A stretch of DNA of 64,000 bases from Acidimicrobiales bacterium. GTDB taxonomy: Bacteria; Actinomycetota; Acidimicrobiia; Acidimicrobiales; Aldehydirespiratoraceae. Shown one piece after another: positions 19,794-28,582 of the stretch. The notes beneath the pieces are model-generated. The model had not been told where the DNA came from and made no database searches. It worked only from the letters and a program-made list of their open reading frames with translations. A program made the translations under genes and the position numbers. How positions within the stretch are numbered: position 1 is the first letter of the stretch; each line of letters opens with the position of its first letter. The DNA lies in contig JAKMFW010000093.1 in the NCBI GenBank assembly GCA_022425325.1, positions 1 to 64,000 on the forward strand, written 5' to 3'.

Positions 19794-19831
19794 AACGACC
19801 CGGTGTCTCGGCACCGGGTCGTTTGCGTTTT
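19794..19831 (+). terminator. intrinsic terminator after tRNA-Tyr
   Basis: AACGACCCGGTG (19794-19805) is exactly complementary to 19812-19823 across a 6-nt loop, followed by TGCGTTTT. The 12-bp stem plus T-run is a classical terminator. Confidence 0.85.
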
Positions 19832-19882
19832 CCGGTCGAGCGTGGCGGCGGGCCTGGACGGACGTCGACGCCTGTCGGCCGG

Positions 19883-20368
19883 TCAGAGCATGTGCTGCAT
19901 GACGGTGACGTCGAGCCAGCGCCCGAATTTGCGGCCGACCTCTTGCTGCACCCCGACGACCTTGAACCCGCAGGCTTGATGCAGGGCAACCGATGCGCCC
20001 TCGTTATCGGAGATGTGGGCGATGACGGTGTGGAAGCCGCGGGCCTTGGCCATCGCGACGATCTCATTGAGGAGCGCCTTGCCGACCCCGAGACCACGAG
20101 CTCCAGCGTCGACATAGACACTGTTCTCGACGGTGGTGTTGTACGCCGGCCGGTTTCGGTACGGCGACAGCGACGAGAAGCCGACGATTCGCCCATCGAC
20201 CTCGGCGACGAGGACACCGAGCGCGCCTTCACGTTCACGGATCCAGGCCCGCTGCTCCTGGACGGTGCGCGGCACGAGGTCGAACGTCGAGGTCGAGGTT
20301 TCGACTTCGTGGTTGTAGATCCGGCGCAGTTCCTCCGCGTCGTCGATGGTCGCGTGGCGGATGTCCAT
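19883..20368 (-). CDS. GNAT acetyltransferase, phosphinothricin acetyltransferase-like
   Basis: This 161-residue GNAT protein begins MDIRHATIDDAEELRRIYNHEV. It has FDLVPRTVQEQRAWIRER and GFSSLSPYRNRPAY, the pattern of PAT/Bar-like amino-acid-analogue acetyltransferases, and the acetyl-CoA motif GARGLGVGKALL. It probably N-acetylates an amino-acid-like compound; resistance is only one possibility. ATG 20368 lacks a ribosome site but follows TAGATT by 7 nt. It is divergent from the DUF2237 gene with 30 bp between starts. Confidence 0.85.
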   Translation of the reverse strand: MDIRHATIDDAEELRRIYNHEVETSTSTFDLVPRTVQEQRAWIREREGALGVLVAEVDGRIVGFSSLSPYRNRPAYNTTVENSVYVDAGARGLGVGKALLNEIVAMAKARGFHTVIAHISDNEGASVALHQACGFKVVGVQQEVGRKFGRWLDVTVMQHML

Positions 20369-20375
20369 CCGGCCG

Positions 20376-20381
20376 AATCTA
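20376..20381 (-). promoter_or_regulatory. -10 element TAGATT, leaderless-type (GNAT gene)
   Basis: On the reverse strand TAGATT ends 7 nt before ATG 20368, and no Shine-Dalgarno is present. Confidence 0.45.
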
Positions 20382-20398
20382 CGTGGTTGGATGAGGAC

Positions 20399-20767
20399 AT
20401 GGTTCGAAATGTGCTGGGTGGCGAACTGGCCGAGTGCGGACGTGATCCGATCACCGGCTTCTTCCGCGACGGTTGCTGCAACACGTCGCCGGACGATCTC
20501 GGTTCGCACACCGTGTGCGCCACCGTCACGGCCGAGTTCCTCGAGTACTCGAAAGCAGCCGGGAACGACTTGTCGACACCTCGACCCGAATACGGATTCG
20601 TCGGGCTGAAGCCAGGCGACGGGTGGTGTGTGTGCGCCGCTCGCTGGCTGCAGGCGGCCGAGGCCGGCTATCCGTGCCCGGTGCGGCTGGCGGCAACCCA
20701 CGAGCGGGCGCTCGACGTCGTGCCGCTCGAGTTGTTGCGCACCCACGCATCCGACAGCGACAACTGA
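20399..20767 (+). CDS. DUF2237 family protein
   Basis: This 122-residue protein has the typical DUF2237 blocks: NVLGGELAECGRDPITGFFRDGCC, HTVCATVTAEFLEYSKAAGNDL, YGFVGLKPGDGWCVCAARW and HERALDVVPLELL. The conserved cysteines (CC, CVC) suggest a metal or disulfide role; no activity is established for the family. GAGG shortly before ATG 20399 is a usable ribosome site. Confidence 0.9.
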   Translation: MVRNVLGGELAECGRDPITGFFRDGCCNTSPDDLGSHTVCATVTAEFLEYSKAAGNDLSTPRPEYGFVGLKPGDGWCVCAARWLQAAEAGYPCPVRLAATHERALDVVPLELLRTHASDSDN

Positions 20768-20818
20768 GCCGGTGCGCGATGCTCTCCGGGCATCCGCACT
20801 CTCGTCCCGGGAGATGAC

Positions 20819-22024
20819 ATGACCACCGCCGGATTCGATTCCCAGCGCCTTGCCAGCGTGTCGGCACTTGTCGATCGCTATGTCGCCGAGGGCAAGCTCG
20901 CCGGAGCGCAGGTCCAGGTCGCCCATCGGGGTGAAGTGGCGCTGCGCCACACGGTGGGCCGTGCTGACGTGGCGTCGGATCGCCCGCTCGGCGACGACGC
21001 GATCTATCGCATCTATTCCATGACCAAGCCGATCACCTCGATCGCCCTGATGCAGCTCTACGAGCAGGGACGCGTGCTGCTCGAGGATCCGGTGTCGGCG
21101 TACATCCCCGAGTTCGCCGAGATGCAGGTGTTCACCGGCGGCACCCCGACCGCGCCGAAGGTCCGCCCGGCACAGACCGTCATGACGGTGAAGGACGTGC
21201 TCACCCACGCATCAGGCCTGACCTACGGGTTCTTCTTCCAGAACAACCTTGACGCAATGTACCGAGAAGACGGACTCGGCGATTTCCAGCTGCCCGACTA
21301 CACGCTCGAAGAGGGCATGAGGCGCCTCGCCACCAAACCGCTCGCCTTCGATCCCGGTACGGCATGGAACTACTCGATGTCGACCGACGTGTGCGGCCGA
21401 CTCGTCGAGGTGATCTCAGGGATGGGGCTCAACGAGTACTTCGCCGAACACATCACCGGCCCGCTCGGCATGGCCGACACAGCCTTCCACGTCCCGGCCG
21501 ACAAGAAACACCGGTTCACGTCGAACTATGCGTTGACCCCCGACGAACCGTTGCTGATCGTCGATTCCTTCGATGCCAGTCCGTACCTCTCGCCGCCGGT
21601 CTTCTTGTCGGGCGGCGGTGGCCTGGTCGGCACCGTCGACGATTACCAGCGCTTCGTCGACATGTTGCTCAACGGCGGCGAACTCGACGGCCGGCGGATC
21701 ATCGGGCGCAAGACGCTTGAGTACATGACGATCAACCACCTGCCCGAGGGCAAGACGCTCAACGAACTCGGCCAGTCGCTGTTCTCCGAGGCCGTGATGG
21801 AAGGAATGGGCTTCGGCCTCGGCTTCTCCACCCTCGTCGACCCGGCCCGCAACGGTGCAGTCAGCTCCGGCGGTGAGTTCGCCTGGGGCGGTGCCGCCAG
21901 TACGGCGTTCTGGGTCGACCCAGCCGAGGAGATCACGTGTGTGTTCATGACGCAGCTGATGCCGAGTAGCTCCTACCCGCTGCGTCGAGAGCTGAAGGCC
22001 ACCGTCTACCAGGCGCTGCGCTGA
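20819..22024 (+). CDS. serine hydrolase, class C beta-lactamase/esterase family
   Basis: This 401-residue protein has the SxxK motif YSMTK with nucleophile Ser67 and Lys70, and a Tyr motif in WNYSMSTDVCGRL (around residue 185) that matches the YxN/YxS position of family VIII esterases. The late SGGEFAWGGAAST segment corresponds to the KTG-equivalent region in esterases (WGG). No signal peptide is visible, so a cytosolic esterase is more likely than a beta-lactamase. GGGAGA lies 5 nt before ATG 20819. Confidence 0.88.
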   Translation: MTTAGFDSQRLASVSALVDRYVAEGKLAGAQVQVAHRGEVALRHTVGRADVASDRPLGDDAIYRIYSMTKPITSIALMQLYEQGRVLLEDPVSAYIPEFAEMQVFTGGTPTAPKVRPAQTVMTVKDVLTHASGLTYGFFFQNNLDAMYREDGLGDFQLPDYTLEEGMRRLATKPLAFDPGTAWNYSMSTDVCGRLVEVISGMGLNEYFAEHITGPLGMADTAFHVPADKKHRFTSNYALTPDEPLLIVDSFDASPYLSPPVFLSGGGGLVGTVDDYQRFVDMLLNGGELDGRRIIGRKTLEYMTINHLPEGKTLNELGQSLFSEAVMEGMGFGLGFSTLVDPARNGAVSSGGEFAWGGAASTAFWVDPAEEITCVFMTQLMPSSSYPLRRELKATVYQALR

Positions 22025-22048
22025 CGCAGACGGGCCAGTACCGGCCGA

Positions 22049-23983
22049 TTACCGCAGATCGAACTTCTCGAAGTCGGGAGCTCTCGTCCACGACTGGTAA
22101 ACGTGCAATGGCCATGGGCTGAGGGTGTGGATGTCCCCCTTGGCGTTCTTGTAGTGGGTGTTCTTCACCGCCCAGTGGCTCCACACCATCTGGCCGATCT
22201 CGTCTCGGTACTCGGCGACGTAGGTGTCGTAGGCATCGCTGGTCGGCTCGATCGAGGTGAGGTCGTCGGCGATGAGCTTGTCGATGCACTGCATGATGTA
22301 GGTGATCTGGCACTCACTGTGGAAGATCAGTGAGCCGCCGCTGGCGAGGTTCGTGCCCGGGCCGTACATGCAGAACAGATTCGGGAACCCCGGCATGGTG
22401 ATGCCGAGGTAGGCCGCCGGTTCGTCGCCCCAGAACGCTCGCAAGGTCCGGCCGTTGCGCCCGGTGATCTCCATCGGCCACAGGAAGTCGTTGTGGCGAA
22501 ACCCGGTGGCGTAACAGATGACGTCGGCCTCGTGGAGCACCCCGTCGGTCGTGCGGATACCGCCGGCCTCGATGCGCTCGATCCCGGTGCGGATCAAATC
22601 GACATTGTCCTTTTTGAGGCAGCCGAGCCACGAGCCGTTGTCCTGGAGCGTGCGTTTGCCGGTGGCGGGGTAGTCGGGCGTGATCTTCGCAAGGAGGTCG
22701 GGGTCGTCGCCGATCTGCTCGGCCATGAAGCCGAGGAAGAAGTCGCGCGTCGACTTGTTGCGTTGGCTGACGGCGAGACCGTCGGAGTCGTCCCAGTCGG
22801 GATCGATGCGCGGGCCGCTGAGGTCGACGCCTGCGCCGGGCCACAAGATCAGGAATCGGAACCAGCGACCGAAGTAGGGGAGGTGGCGGATCGCCCACTT
22901 CATGCCGTCGGGCACCGGCTCGTGGTAGTTCGGATTCGGGAACATCCATTGCGCGGTCCGCTGGAAAACGTTCAGCTGCTCGACCTGATCGGCGATCGTC
23001 GGGGCGATCTGGAAGCCGGTGGCGCCGGCGCCGACGAGCGCGAACTTCGTGCCGGTGACATCGACCGAGTGGTCCCACCGGATCGAATGGAACGACGGGC
23101 CGTCGAAGTCGTCGATGCCGGGGATGTCGGGAAGCTTCGGTCGGTTGAGTGAGCCGACCGCAGAGATGACGGCACGGGCTGGGAGTTCGTCGACCGTGCC
23201 ATCGGCCGCTCGAACACGAACCGTCCAGGTACCCGCTGCCTCGTCGTAGGTCGCAGCCTCGACCTCGGTCTCGAACCGACAGTGTTCGTCGATGCCGTAC
23301 TTGTGCATCACGCCGACGAAGTAGTCGCGCAGCTCGGCGTGCTGGGAGAAGTACTCGGTCCAATGGTCGGCCGGTTCGAATGAGTAGCAGTAGAAGTGAC
23401 TGCCCACATCGACGCGGGCGCCGGGGTACGAGTTCTCCCACCAGGTGCCGCCGGGGCCGGCGTTCTTGTCGATGATCGTGAAGGGGATCCCGGCCTCGCG
23501 GAGGCGAATGCCGGCGAGCAGGCCCGACTGCCCGCATCCGATGACCACGACAGGGAACTCGCCGTGGGCGACCGGTGGTGCCTCAGGCGACGGCACTCCC
23601 TCGGCGGCGAGGTTTAGCTCGCTGAGCATCATTGGCACGGTGTCGTCGGGGATCTCGGCGCAGCCGATGAAGGCCATCATCTCCTGCACCAGCTCGGCTG
23701 AGGGTGGGGGTGGCAGCTCGCCGCCGGAATCGCGGAAGGCCAGGATGTGGGGGAGAGCTCGAGCCCTGGCCTCGGTCTGGGCCTCCGGCGACATGAAGCC
23801 GTCGTAGATGTTGAGGAACAGGCCCTGTGGCTTGATCGCCTCGTCGCGGATCCACGACGGGTCGCCGGTGATGTGCACCATGGCGCACAACAGCGTCGGC
23901 ACGCTCACGTCGTCGAGGAGCCGGGCGATGGTCTCGTCGTCCTCGGTGATCGGTGTGCGGCCGTACAGGTCAGGTGTGCTCAC
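22049..23983 (-). CDS. flavin-containing Baeyer-Villiger-type monooxygenase (HAPMO-like)
   Basis: The protein has 644 residues. After an N-terminal helical extension of about 140 residues come the FAD Rossmann motif GCGQSGLLAG (near 146), GGTWWENSYPGARVD (near 185), the BVMO fingerprint FDGPSFHSIRW (near 293) and a second Rossmann motif GAGATGFQI (near 318) for NADPH. The long N-terminal extension is shared with 4-hydroxyacetophenone monooxygenase-type BVMOs. It would insert oxygen next to a ketone; substrate is unknown. GTG 23983 is the start. It follows the dioxygenase gene on the same strand by 65 bp. Confidence 0.88.
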   Translation of the reverse strand: MSTPDLYGRTPITEDDETIARLLDDVSVPTLLCAMVHITGDPSWIRDEAIKPQGLFLNIYDGFMSPEAQTEARARALPHILAFRDSGGELPPPPSAELVQEMMAFIGCAEIPDDTVPMMLSELNLAAEGVPSPEAPPVAHGEFPVVVIGCGQSGLLAGIRLREAGIPFTIIDKNAGPGGTWWENSYPGARVDVGSHFYCYSFEPADHWTEYFSQHAELRDYFVGVMHKYGIDEHCRFETEVEAATYDEAAGTWTVRVRAADGTVDELPARAVISAVGSLNRPKLPDIPGIDDFDGPSFHSIRWDHSVDVTGTKFALVGAGATGFQIAPTIADQVEQLNVFQRTAQWMFPNPNYHEPVPDGMKWAIRHLPYFGRWFRFLILWPGAGVDLSGPRIDPDWDDSDGLAVSQRNKSTRDFFLGFMAEQIGDDPDLLAKITPDYPATGKRTLQDNGSWLGCLKKDNVDLIRTGIERIEAGGIRTTDGVLHEADVICYATGFRHNDFLWPMEITGRNGRTLRAFWGDEPAAYLGITMPGFPNLFCMYGPGTNLASGGSLIFHSECQITYIMQCIDKLIADDLTSIEPTSDAYDTYVAEYRDEIGQMVWSHWAVKNTHYKNAKGDIHTLSPWPLHVYQSWTRAPDFEKFDLR

Positions 23984-24048
23984 GACGACGATGCTCGCGT
24001 CGCTGCTGGTGGGTCACCAAGTCGCTCCCGGCGGAGCGGATGCCTTGG

Positions 24049-25200
24049 TCAGTGCGCGTCGGCGACGTGACGCACCGCGAGGCGGTAGCGGGTGTCGGGC
24101 CCGTCGTGCTCGATGTAGCAGCCCTGCAGGTGCCGGTGACCCGAGGTCGGGTCGAATGCCGTGCGTGCGTGCAGCACCCGATGGTTGTCCATGAACATCA
24201 GATCGCCTCGACCAAGACGGAAGGCAGCCTGATGGGCGGGATCGTCCATCCAGGCGGCCAACCACCGGCGACCGGCGTACCAGGCATCAAGGTCGGCACC
24301 GTCGGCCGGTACCGGGAAGTCGAGCTTGGTGTTGAAGCGGAGCTGACGGAACCGGCCGGCCGAGTCGAGTTGGACCACCGGGCGTCGGTCGATCGCCACG
24401 TCGGTGCCCATGTCGTAGCGGAAGTCGACCTCGATGGTGGCGAGCGCCTCGTGGAGGGCGGGCTGTTCGCGGCGCATCGCCTCGGTGGCCGCAAGACCAT
24501 CGACGAGTACTGAATCGCCACCCTCCGCCTCGTTCGCAAGGCAATGGAGGAGCTGGAGGCCCGGCTGAACCTTGCGGTAGGGCTGGTCGGTGTGGGGCTT
24601 CAGTTCGATCGCGGTGTAGGCGAGATCGGTCGGCTTCGGTTCGTTGCGGACGTCGAACACCCAACCGAAGTTGTTGCCGGCGATGTAGCCGATGTGGTTC
24701 GCAACCTCGGCGACCGTGCCTTCGGTCGTCGGCGTGTTGCGAATGATGACGAAGCCGTGCCGGGCGAAGTCCCCAAGGAAGCCGACGGTGGCCTCGGCGA
24801 CGCCGGGTTCGTCGAGTCCTCCGGCGATCGCCGGCCAGGAGACGGTGGGAAACGGAGCCGCGCCGGGTTCCCAGGCGATGGGGGCGGGTGGCGCCTCCGG
24901 GTCGGCGACCCAGCCGAGCCGTTGCATGAGCGCGGCGACCGACAACCGGCAGCGATGGCCGTCGGAAAACACCACCGTGAGCGTGTCGCCGTCGAGTTCG
25001 GCGTCGAGGGCCACCAACCCGGGCTCGACGTCGAGCGGGGTGAACAGCCGCTGGCGGTTGGTCGCCTCGATCTGGCCAGGCTCGGTCGATTGTTCCCGCA
25101 GCCACTGGGGGTGCAGGCGGGTCGCTCGGGCGCCGAAGCGGGCCTCGACGTGGCCGTCGGCCGCTACGGAAGCCGACGAGGAGGAATCAAGCAGCGTCAT
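24049..25200 (-). CDS. gamma-butyrobetaine dioxygenase-like Fe(II)/2OG oxygenase
   Basis: This 383-residue protein has an N-terminal GBBH-like domain (about 15-100, with ATRLHPQWLREQ) and a C-terminal TauD-type double-stranded beta-helix. Iron ligands are His203 and Asp205 (KPHTDQPY) and His344 (RVLHART), with Arg356 for 2-oxoglutarate. The N-terminal domain lacks the zinc-binding Cys residues of mammalian BBOX. Hydroxylation of gamma-butyrobetaine (carnitine synthesis) or a similar quaternary-amine acid is likely. It is divergent from a LysR regulator 70 bp away and upstream of the monooxygenase, forming a small metabolic unit. Confidence 0.82.
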   Translation of the reverse strand: MTLLDSSSSASVAADGHVEARFGARATRLHPQWLREQSTEPGQIEATNRQRLFTPLDVEPGLVALDAELDGDTLTVVFSDGHRCRLSVAALMQRLGWVADPEAPPAPIAWEPGAAPFPTVSWPAIAGGLDEPGVAEATVGFLGDFARHGFVIIRNTPTTEGTVAEVANHIGYIAGNNFGWVFDVRNEPKPTDLAYTAIELKPHTDQPYRKVQPGLQLLHCLANEAEGGDSVLVDGLAATEAMRREQPALHEALATIEVDFRYDMGTDVAIDRRPVVQLDSAGRFRQLRFNTKLDFPVPADGADLDAWYAGRRWLAAWMDDPAHQAAFRLGRGDLMFMDNHRVLHARTAFDPTSGHRHLQGCYIEHDGPDTRYRLAVRHVADAH

Positions 25201-25258
25201 GCCATGACTCTGACGTGGGTGCGTCTCTTTCCACAGCCCCTTTTCTGTCAGTCTGCCA

Positions 25259-25264
25259 TAACCT
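25259..25264 (+). promoter_or_regulatory. -10 element TAACCT, leaderless-type (LysR gene)
   Basis: TAACCT ends 6 nt before ATG 25271, and no Shine-Dalgarno is present. Confidence 0.45.
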
Positions 25265-25270
25265 CACGGC

Positions 25271-26173
25271 ATGGCACGTTTGGTGACGCAGAAGGTCGGC
25301 CGGCTCCACCGCCTTGCCGTGTTCGATGCCGCCGCCCGCCTGGGCGGCTTCTCGGCGGCCGCCCGCGAACTCGGCATGACCCAACCAGCGGTCACCCGAC
25401 AGATCCGGGCCCTCGAACGCAGTCTGGGTCGGGACCTTTTCACCCGTACCGCGAATCGCAGTGAGCTGACCGACGCCGGTCAGTCCCTCCACAGCCATGT
25501 CGCCGCCGGACTCGACCGGATCGACGCCGGTATTCGTGAGTTCACCGACGACAGTGGTGCGTTCGTGCTCGCCACGCATCCTGGTGTCGCCCAGCTTTGG
25601 CTCGTTCCCCGACTCAAGTCGCTGACCGCAGCCCTGCATCCGCTCGACGTGCGGCTGTGGTTCTTCGAGCGCAATGCCGACATCGAGGCAGGCGGATTCG
25701 ATGTGGCCATCCGCGTCGGCAATGGCAACTTTCCCGACCACCACGCCGAGTTGCTCTTTCGTGAACGGGTCGTGCCGGTGTGCTCCCCGTCGTTCGCGGC
25801 TGAGCACGGACTCCATGCCGAGAGCACCGCGGCGGAGATCCACGAGGTGCCGTTCATCAACATGGACGACGGTGATGCACCCTGGATGGCGTGGGCCGAC
25901 TGGCTCGCGGCGGGAGGCGTCGAGCTGCATCGCCAGCCCGGACGGGTCCTGTTCCAGAACTATCCGATGGTTATCCAGCAGGCCTTGACCGGTCGTGGCG
26001 TTGCGCTCGGGTGGCGCGGGCTCATCGACGAACTGGTCGACGGCGGTGCCCTCACCGTCGTCGGCCCTGAGGTCACCTCAGCGCGTGCGTACTACGTCGT
26101 CTGGCCGAAGGATCGGCGATCGGTCGAGACCGACGCCCTCGTCGCCTGGCTTCGCACCGAGGCTGCGAGCTGA
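25271..26173 (+). CDS. LysR-family transcriptional regulator (GcvA-like)
   Basis: This 300-residue LTTR has an N-terminal winged helix, about 10-68 (LHRLAVFDAAARLGGFSAAARELGMTQPAVTRQIRALE), and a substrate-binding domain of two lobes from about 92 (FVLATHPGVAQLWLVPRL). The GcvA-type ending of the helix (LGRDLFTRTANRSELTDAG) is clear. It is divergent from the butyrobetaine-dioxygenase-like gene, the usual arrangement for an LTTR and its target. Confidence 0.9.
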   Translation: MARLVTQKVGRLHRLAVFDAAARLGGFSAAARELGMTQPAVTRQIRALERSLGRDLFTRTANRSELTDAGQSLHSHVAAGLDRIDAGIREFTDDSGAFVLATHPGVAQLWLVPRLKSLTAALHPLDVRLWFFERNADIEAGGFDVAIRVGNGNFPDHHAELLFRERVVPVCSPSFAAEHGLHAESTAAEIHEVPFINMDDGDAPWMAWADWLAAGGVELHRQPGRVLFQNYPMVIQQALTGRGVALGWRGLIDELVDGGALTVVGPEVTSARAYYVVWPKDRRSVETDALVAWLRTEAAS

Positions 26174-26195
26174 CCGGCCTCGCCGGTCTGCCCGC

Positions 26196-26201
26196 TACCC
26201 T
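26196..26201 (+). promoter_or_regulatory. -10 element TACCCT near the 26210 start
   Basis: The TAnnnT hexamer ends 8 nt before ATG 26210; no Shine-Dalgarno is visible. Confidence 0.4.
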
Positions 26202-26209
26202 CACCACCG

Positions 26210-26494
26210 ATGCACGAGAGCGATCAGCCGGCTGGGGAAACCGACGAACTCGACACCACGCCGGTCGACGACGTCGCCGACACCGAGTCAGCCGCACGCG
26301 AAGCCGACCCGGCGGCGCGTGCCGCCGAGGCCGAACTCGACGAGCTGAACGACGCCTTCGACACCGTCGACGCCGCGCTCAAGGCGCTGGATTCGGACGA
26401 TCTCGATCAGGCCGAAGCGCTCGTTGCATCGCTGGGGGGCCCGAGCGCCGTAACCATCGACGACGCCGAACCCGAGTCATCCAGCGAGGCCTGA
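26210..26494 (+). CDS. small acidic hypothetical protein
   Basis: This 94-residue, strongly acidic protein has a disordered-looking N-terminus (Asp/Glu/Thr rich) and one predicted helix-loop-helix, AEAELDELNDAFDTVDAALKALDSDDL. The helix recalls the N-terminal coiled coil of DksA/TraR-like proteins but there is no zinc finger. It lies 1 bp upstream of the ABC1 kinase gene, so the two are almost certainly co-translated. Function is unknown. Confidence 0.6.
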   Translation: MHESDQPAGETDELDTTPVDDVADTESAAREADPAARAAEAELDELNDAFDTVDAALKALDSDDLDQAEALVASLGGPSAVTIDDAEPESSSEA

Positions 26495-26495
26495 C

Positions 26496-28013
26496 ATGCG
26501 GCGCCCGATGCGCTCACTTTTTCGAATCCTGATCGTGGGCGGTCTGCTCACCGCGGTCGCCGCCGTGCGCCGGCGCCGCACCACGCCTGTGCTCGATGAC
26601 GCGCCGATCGCCTCGACCGGACGAGGCGCTCGCAGCGCCGTCATGGCCGGCCTCGCTGCCCGCCGGGCTGCGGACCGCACCTGGACCAAGGCTCGCCAGC
26701 GGCTCGCCGACGACGAGAGCCGGCGTCAAATGCAGGCAGAACTTGAACGCCGCGAGGCCCAGGACGTCGTCGACGCCCTCGGGTACATGAAGGGCGGGAT
26801 GATGAAGCTCGGCCAGATGGCGAGCTACCTCGACGAGGGCATGCCTGAGCCGATGCGTGAAGCGCTGGCGGGGCTCCGCAGCGACGCCCCACCGATGACC
26901 GGCGATCTCGCGCTGAGCGAAATCGAAGCCGGTCTCGGGCAGCCGCTGCACGAACTGTTCGAACACATCGACGCAGAGCCGATCGCGTCCGCATCGATTG
27001 GCCAAGTCCACAAGGCCCGCACCCTCGACGGTCGCGATGTCGCCGTGAAGGTCCAGTACCCCGGCATCGCCGACGCCATCGCCGCCGACATGGACAACTC
27101 CGAGACACTCGCGACGATGCTCAGCATGATCTTCCCGGGTCTCGACCCGGTCGAACTGGTCGAGGAGCTCCGAGCCCGCATCAACGAGGAACTCGACTAC
27201 GAGAACGAAGCGGCCAACGTCCGACTCTTCGCTGACTACTACCGAGGCCACCCGACGATCTGGATCCCCGACGTGGTCGACGGACTCTCGTGCGGCAACG
27301 TGCTCACCACCGAGTTCGTCCACGGCGAACGCTTCGAGAAGATCTACGAGCGGTCGCAAGAAGAACGCGACCGGGTCGCCGAGACGCTCTACCGCTTTGT
27401 TTTCCGCAGCCTCAACCGGCAGTACGCGTTCAACGGCGACCCTCACCCTGGCAACTACCTGCTCGCCGACGACGGACGGGTCGCCTTCATCGACTTCGGC
27501 CTGGTGAAGTACTTCAAGGCCGACGAAGTCGAGCAGTTCGCGCGCTTGATCCGGGCCATGCTCGATCGTGAAGCCAGCGAGTTCCGTCGTGTCGCCGAAG
27601 AGGTCGACGTGCTGCGCCCGAACGCGCCGTTCACCGACGACGAGATCTACGAGTGGTTCACGGCGTACTACGAACTGATCCTGACCGACGAGCCGATCAC
27701 CGTCACCTCCGAGTACAGCGGCAAGCTCCTGTACAAGACCTTCGACGCCCGCACGAACGAGATCCTCAAGCACGCCAACGTGCCGCCCACCTTTGCGCTC
27801 ATCCAGCGCATCAACCTCGGACTGTTCTCGCTGATGGGCAAGCTCGAACCGACGGCCAACTGGCGTGGCATCAGCGAAGAGCTGTGGGTCTGGACCGATG
27901 GCGAACCGTCGACGCCGATGGGCGAGGCCGAAGCGGCCTGGGTCGCAAGCGGCGTGAGTAATGCGGCCGAGACCCACGCTCGCCTTGCGGCGTGGACAGC
28001 CGAAGCGGGCTAG
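26496..28013 (+). CDS. ABC1/UbiB-family atypical kinase
   Basis: This 505-residue protein has the ABC1 signature region [17 protein letters not shown] (the KxGQ motif), an Ala-rich nucleotide loop [13 protein letters not shown], the VAVKVQYPG lysine, and the catalytic segments [10 protein letters not shown] and IDFGLVK. UbiB relatives support isoprenoid-quinone synthesis or lipid handling; in an actinobacterium that would be menaquinone. One N-terminal hydrophobic segment lies at about 5-22. It overlaps the convergent YgjP-like gene by 4 bp. Confidence 0.88.
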   Translation: MRRPMRSLFRILIVGGLLTAVAAVRRRRTTPVLDDAPIASTGRGARSAVMAGLAARRAADRTWTKARQRLADDESRRQMQAELERREAQDVVDALGYMKGGMMKLGQMASYLDEGMPEPMREALAGLRSDAPPMTGDLALSEIEAGLGQPLHELFEHIDAEPIASASIGQVHKARTLDGRDVAVKVQYPGIADAIAADMDNSETLATMLSMIFPGLDPVELVEELRARINEELDYENEAANVRLFADYYRGHPTIWIPDVVDGLSCGNVLTTEFVHGERFEKIYERSQEERDRVAETLYRFVFRSLNRQYAFNGDPHPGNYLLADDGRVAFIDFGLVKYFKADEVEQFARLIRAMLDREASEFRRVAEEVDVLRPNAPFTDDEIYEWFTAYYELILTDEPITVTSEYSGKLLYKTFDARTNEILKHANVPPTFALIQRINLGLFSLMGKLEPTANWRGISEELWVWTDGEPSTPMGEAEAAWVASGVSNAAETHARLAAWTAEAG

Positions 28014-28582
28014 TCGGCCAGTTCGCTCGGGGGCAGGGCGTTGAGTCGGTCGCTCACTGCCATCAGATAGCCGGTGGCCCGCTCGTGCAGCGGGTATCGC
28101 TGCACGATGCGATCGAACTCGGGCCCGTGATGGGGCACGACCAGGTGCGCGAGCTCGTGAATGATCACCGAGTCGAGCACCCACGGCGGTACGTCGACGA
28201 GACGGTCGGAGATGCGGATATCGCCGCTGCCCACGGTGCATGACCCCCAGCGCTGTCGCTGCACCTTCGACCAGGTGATCGACGTGGCGTACGGCAGGCC
28301 GTACTCGTCGGAGATTGTCCGGCTGCGGGCGTCGAGATCGATGGCGTTCGAGCGCCGTTCGCGCTCGATGCGTTCGACGACGTCATTGACGAAGCGGGCC
28401 TCGTCCTCGGCGGTCATCCAGGCCGGGATGCGGACGCGGATCACGCCGTCGACGATGCGGGCCGAGACGGTTTTGTTGCGCTTGTCGGACCGGATGACCT
28501 CGACGGGGTAGCGCGACGACGAACGCCGCCGGGCGTGCACCGGGTGGGTTGGGTCGTGGCGGTGAGCGTCGGCGCTGCTCAT
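28010..28582 (-). CDS. YgjP-like (SprT-type) zinc metallopeptidase
   Basis: This 190-residue protein has the YgjP pattern: residues 108-115 contain QRQRWGSC, and the zinc site HELAHLVVPHHGPEF has His142, Glu143 and His146 and a downstream His at 151/152. Family members are M48-like proteases or nucleases without a membrane anchor. It overlaps the upstream phosphoglycerate-mutase-like gene by 1 bp at 28582, so the pair forms an operon. Confidence 0.82.
   Translation of the reverse strand: MSSADAHRHDPTHPVHARRRSSSRYPVEVIRSDKRNKTVSARIVDGVIRVRIPAWMTAEDEARFVNDVVERIERERRSNAIDLDARSRTISDEYGLPYATSITWSKVQRQRWGSCTVGSGDIRISDRLVDVPPWVLDSVIIHELAHLVVPHHGPEFDRIVQRYPLHERATGYLMAVSDRLNALPPSELAD

Noticed and set aside
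20819-22024. Beta-lactamase resistance gene
   Set aside because: There is no signal peptide, and the WGG-type late motif fits family VIII esterases better.
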